DNA of 44,067 nucleotides from Granulosicoccus sp. (lineage in GTDB: Bacteria; Pseudomonadota; Gammaproteobacteria; Granulosicoccales; Granulosicoccaceae), in NCBI GenBank assembly GCA_020627685.1, contig JAHDGK010000010.1:1-44067 (forward strand). Direction: 5' to 3'. Numbering within the stretch: position 1 is the stretch's first letter; each line of letters opens with the position of its first letter. Made by a program: the position numbers and the translations under genes. Shown in pieces: positions 41,529 through 44,067 of this stretch. Below the pieces are notes generated by a model. The model had not been told where the DNA came from, did no database searches, and saw only the letters and a program-made list of their open reading frames with translations.

Positions 41529-42143
41529 ATGAGTGAAAAACCCTCCGATTCCGGTAGCAACTCTGAGGCGGCAAGCCGAATTCGGGTAAAAAAGCGAGAC
41601 GTATTGTCGGATCAGTGGGCACGCCTGGAGGATGTGACGTTTGATTACCTGCGATCCGATGGGCAGTGGCAAACCCAGAAGCGCGAGATCTATCACAGAG
41701 GGCATGGCGCGGCTATCCTTTTGTACAATGTCGAGAACGAAACTATCGTCCTGATCAGACAATTTCGATTCCCGGCGTGGGTCGAAGATGGCGATGGATT
41801 TTTGCTCGAAGTTCCTGCGGGCATCATTGAAAAAGACAATCCCGAGGAAACTATCCAAGCTGAAACCTCGCAAGAGACAGGGTTTCTAATTGGTAAGCCT
41901 GAATTTTTATTTAAGGCTTATGCCACACCGGGCTCTGTGACAGAGCAGCTTTTCTATTTCACTGCACCTTACGACAGCGATCAGAGAGCGGGCGTCGGCG
42001 GTGGCTTGGAGGAAGAAGGTGAAGATATAGAAGTACTGGAAGTGAAATTATCCGAAGCTGTCGATTGGATCCGTACTGGCAAAATCATCGACGCCAAGAC
42101 GATAATTCTTATTCAATATGCCCAGCTAAACATCTTCCGGTAA
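41529..42143 (+). CDS. Nudix hydrolase, NudK/ADP-ribose pyrophosphatase-like, with altered Nudix box
   Basis: This 204-residue Nudix-fold protein resembles GDP-mannose or ADP-ribose pyrophosphatases (NudK group). Conserved features are HRGHGAAILLYN, TIVLIRQFRFPAW and FLLEVPAGII before the box. The Nudix box region AGIIEKDNPEETIQAETSQETGF is altered: where NudK has Asp-Glu-Pro-Glu it reads Asp-Asn-Pro-Glu, and the metal-binding pair Glu-Glu reads Gln-Glu (here QETG). AYATPGSVTEQLFYFTA follows as in the group. One catalytic Glu is therefore missing, so activity may be low or different. The start has only a weak ribosome site. It is divergent from the CpxP-like gene and shares its upstream region. 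Confidence 0.85.
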   Translation: MSEKPSDSGSNSEAASRIRVKKRDVLSDQWARLEDVTFDYLRSDGQWQTQKREIYHRGHGAAILLYNVENETIVLIRQFRFPAWVEDGDGFLLEVPAGIIEKDNPEETIQAETSQETGFLIGKPEFLFKAYATPGSVTEQLFYFTAPYDSDQRAGVGGGLEEEGEDIEVLEVKLSEAVDWIRTGKIIDAKTIILIQYAQLNIFR

Positions 42144-42219
42144 AACTAACAGCGTTTATACCGAAAATTAAGCACTTACAATCGTTTCAAGCGAAGCAGT
42201 CTCAGGTACTATAGCGTGT

Positions 42220-42230
42220 GCTGTAACACG
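42220..42230. promoter_or_regulatory. Second copy of the GCTGTAACACG element
   Basis: The 11-mer GCTGTAACACG occurs exactly here and at 41468-41478, inside the candidate CpxR-type operator. Only one half-site is seen here, 141 bases before the large exported protein. It is directly followed by the inverted repeat at 42236. Confidence 0.35.
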
Positions 42231-42235
42231 ACATT

Positions 42236-42255
42236 AGTGTCATTTTTGTGACACT
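42236..42255. promoter_or_regulatory. Inverted repeat AGTGTCA-N6-TGACACT
   Basis: Perfect 7-bp arms with a 6-base T-rich spacer lie 116 bases before the start of the exported protein and 93 bases after the Nudix stop. Symmetry and spacing suit a dimeric regulator. It lacks a T-run after the second arm, so a terminator is less likely. Confidence 0.45.
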
Positions 42256-42370
42256 TTGTATGTGTTGCATTAGTTTGTTTCGATCGACATTTCATCAACC
42301 GGCGTTGGATAAATGCATCTTCGGGTTCAACGTTTAATTGAGTTGATGAACGACTTCTTACGGAGTACCC

Positions 42371-44067
42371 ATGTCACATTCTGCCGTACACAGTGTTTCG
42401 GTGTTTAGTCAAAGACGGTTGTTGCCATCCTGCTGTGGAGTAATCCTCGGTTTAACTCTATCCGGTGCTGGAGTTGCAGGTGGTCAGGTCAACAGCATTG
42501 CCACAAGTGAAGTCCCTGCAACCCCGTTCACCTACACCATAGGTGATGTTGAGTACCAATGGGGTATGGGGTCTAACCAGTTAATGGAAGGCTTCACAAC
42601 AACCACGGGTGAAGTGTATTCCTATGCTATGTCTGCCGATCGTGTCGACGTACTGCGCGATGACATTCTCGGCGTCACAACGGGCGAGCCTTGCGGGATT
42701 TTCGTAGAGCGTCTTCGAGACTCTGACACCAGCAGAGTGTTCTCAGCAGATTATCCTAGTGACGGATCAGGGACTGGCAATTGCGATTTGTCATCACTCT
42801 TGTCGAGTCGCGTGATCAATCGTGGGGCCGTCGATTTATTTTCAAATAAACTTCCAGACGCTAAAAATATTGAGCGACTCGATTACGTTTATGACTACGG
42901 CTTACTCACACCCTTCGTCGAGTCCGATCTGGCGCTAGCCGGACATGCGGCAGCCGAGAAATCCAGTAACAACCCTGTCAAGGCAGCGGCCATCCTGTCA
43001 CTGGATGTTCTGGGGCGTCCGTCGGCATTCGGTCCCTTGGTGTTGGTTGGCGAGCACAATTGCTACGACAGGGCAGTTTGCTACGGTATAACTGACTTGC
43101 AGCACACCTATTCGTTTTTGCAAAACGACTTTAATGAGCCGCAAAGTTTCCCGGCAGAAACTGAACGATCTGTAGAGTCTGTCGGCATGGCATTTTTAAG
43201 CACACAAGACTTGGGCTTGGGTGCGGGTCAGCGCTACTACGGCATTTCATTTTTCGCCGATGACGTCGACGCCGAATTACATAACTTACTAGACCCCAGC
43301 ACCTTTCCGAACGATACGTCTGACGACAACGTTGTTCCGGGTGATGACGCTGATATATACGGTGGCCTAGCCGGTTACTTTTTGGAAGACGCGGTTACTG
43401 TCGCAACGGGCAGTGTATTTAACGACATCAACGGAAACGGCGTACCTGATGAAACTGAAGCAGGTATCAGTGATATCAGCATTACCGTTTACGAGGACGT
43501 CAATGGAAACGGCATCGTAGATGCTGGCACCGATCTACCTATCGGTGATTCTATCGATAGTGATATGAGCGGTAACTTTGTACTGCCGGGAATTCCCAAC
43601 GGAAATTTTCTGGTGGTGCTTGATTCAAACGATCCCGATCTCCCACCAGGTCTGATCAGTGCGCCTGGTACTAACCCGCATGTATTGAATGTTGCCGGGA
43701 CCGATACCGACACAGTTTACTTCCCGTTTGTTAACCCCGACGGTTCTGGAGGAACTGACGGTGGAAGTGACGGCAGCGATGGAACGACAGATTCCGGTAC
43801 CAGCGATGGAGCTACAGACAGCGGCGCAACTGATAGCGGTACAGCAGATTCAGGTGCCACTGATGGGGCAAGCGATGGTGCGACAGATAGTGGAGCCACT
43901 GATTCCGGCTCAACTGACGGCACGTCCGATGGCGGATCTGCTGACGGCGGCGCCGATGGCGCGACAGATAGCGGTACGGCTGACTCGGGGTCAACTGATG
44001 GCACAGCGGATGGTGGTACTGCCGATTCCGGCACGACCGATTCCGGCACGACTGATTCCGGCACGAC
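42371..44067 (+). CDS. Large exported protein with SdrD-B-like domain and Asp/Ser/Thr/Gly repeat tail, cut by the window edge
   Basis: An open frame starts at the ATG at 42371, after GGAG, and runs without a stop to the right edge (565 codons so far). Residues about 15-38 form a signal peptide (LLPSCCGVILGLTLSGAGVAGG). Residues about 40-340 are a unique extracellular region with four or more Cys, not one I recognise. Residues 347-435 fit an SdrD B-like domain, with calcium-type loops NDINGNGVPDETEAG and EDVNGNGIVDAGTD. From residue 457 on the chain is a low-complexity tail of Thr-Asp-Ser-Gly and Ala-Thr-Asp-Gly units. The true C-terminus, probably with a sorting or anchor segment, is outside the window. 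It is likely a cell-surface or adhesion-type protein. Only the complete downstream sequence would show its anchor. Confidence 0.82.
   Translation, partial: MSHSAVHSVSVFSQRRLLPSCCGVILGLTLSGAGVAGGQVNSIATSEVPATPFTYTIGDVEYQWGMGSNQLMEGFTTTTGEVYSYAMSADRVDVLRDDILGVTTGEPCGIFVERLRDSDTSRVFSADYPSDGSGTGNCDLSSLLSSRVINRGAVDLFSNKLPDAKNIERLDYVYDYGLLTPFVESDLALAGHAAAEKSSNNPVKAAAILSLDVLGRPSAFGPLVLVGEHNCYDRAVCYGITDLQHTYSFLQNDFNEPQSFPAETERSVESVGMAFLSTQDLGLGAGQRYYGISFFADDVDAELHNLLDPSTFPNDTSDDNVVPGDDADIYGGLAGYFLEDAVTVATGSVFNDINGNGVPDETEAGISDISITVYEDVNGNGIVDAGTDLPIGDSIDSDMSGNFVLPGIPNGNFLVVLDSNDPDLPPGLISAPGTNPHVLNVAGTDTDTVYFPFVNPDGSGGTDGGSDGSDGTTDSGTSDGATDSGATDSGTADSGATDGASDGATDSGATDSGSTDGTSDGGSADGGADGATDSGTADSGSTDGTADGGTADSGTTDSGTTDSGT
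43739..44067 (+). repeat. Low-complexity Asp/Ser/Thr/Gly-coding repeat, open at the window edge
   Basis: Degenerate units of 9-15 bases encode Thr-Asp-Ser-Gly-like blocks. The last part is more regular: a 15-base unit (GATTCCGGCACGACY) starts at 44024, 44039 and 44054 and is still repeating at the edge. Near-identical units suggest recent slippage. Confidence 0.85.

Noticed and set aside
41283-41873. A 196-codon minus-strand frame opposite the Nudix gene
   Set aside because: It overlaps both the Nudix gene and the CpxP-like signal peptide in other frames, shows no family features, and the Nudix gene has clear conserved blocks.
43717-44064. A minus-strand Ser/Pro/Val repeat protein
   Set aside because: It is the reverse reading of the Asp/Ser/Thr/Gly repeat tail. 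The plus-strand frame has a signal peptide and a folded domain upstream.
43739-44067. CRISPR-like repeats
   Set aside because: Units are short, contiguous, in frame and without spacers; they encode a protein linker.

Overview
The window looks like chromosome from a free-living, probably marine gammaproteobacterium. Pointers are a split pqiA with pqiB and pqiC, a CpxP/CpxR/CpxA-like envelope stress set, PmpA/PmpB with a persulfide dioxygenase, a laminarinase-type GH16 lipoprotein, and exported proteins with long Asp/Ser/Thr/Gly repeat linkers. The style resembles Granulosicoccus-like bacteria, but that is a guess. No tRNA, rRNA, CRISPR array, insertion sequence or phage gene was seen.

Positions 84-2140 hold a small secreted protein, an isolated cobU, and a 3-hydroxyisobutyrate dehydrogenase-family gene. 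Positions 2182-7855 hold an ebo-type cluster: a UbiA-family prenyltransferase (EboC), an alkaline phosphatase-superfamily protein (EboF), a TatD-family hydrolase (EboB), and one 752-residue protein that joins a dehydroquinate synthase-like cyclase (EboD) to an EboA domain. No eboE is present. In cyanobacteria ebo genes act in moving a metabolite precursor to the periplasm; the product made here is unknown.

Positions 8427-23334 hold what looks like one N-heterocycle catabolic locus. A divergent MarR regulator and an enamidase-like hydrolase face an eleven-gene, tightly packed operon. The operon encodes two DUF1185 proteins around a UPF0280 (ApbE-superfamily) protein, a Rieske oxygenase, a complete branched-chain-amino-acid-type ABC importer, a two-gene molybdenum hydroxylase with fused Fe-S and Mo subunits, and a 6-hydroxynicotinate reductase-like protein. 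Hydroxylase, ring reductase and enamidase together are the reductive nicotinate pathway known from Eubacterium barkeri. The Rieske protein, the DUF1185 pair and UPF0280 suggest a variant substrate, perhaps an N-methylated pyridine carboxylate, and a dedicated flavin-attachment factor for the reductase.

The rest is a series of short modules. A GH16 lipoprotein (23505-25298) is closed by an intrinsic terminator. An inositol dehydrogenase (iolG) is followed by PmpA/PmpB-like sulfur-transport halves and a persulfide dioxygenase. Then come a YcaQ-like winged-helix protein, a DUF533 protein, and an SqrR/BigR-like ArsR repressor paired with a thioredoxin-fold protein. Next are the Pqi intermembrane transport operon (two pqiA halves, pqiB, pqiC), a protein with a buried J-domain-like motif, an EamA exporter and an acyltransferase. 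The window ends with a CpxP-R-A-like operon, a Nudix hydrolase, and a large exported SdrD-B-domain protein whose repeat tail runs off the right edge.
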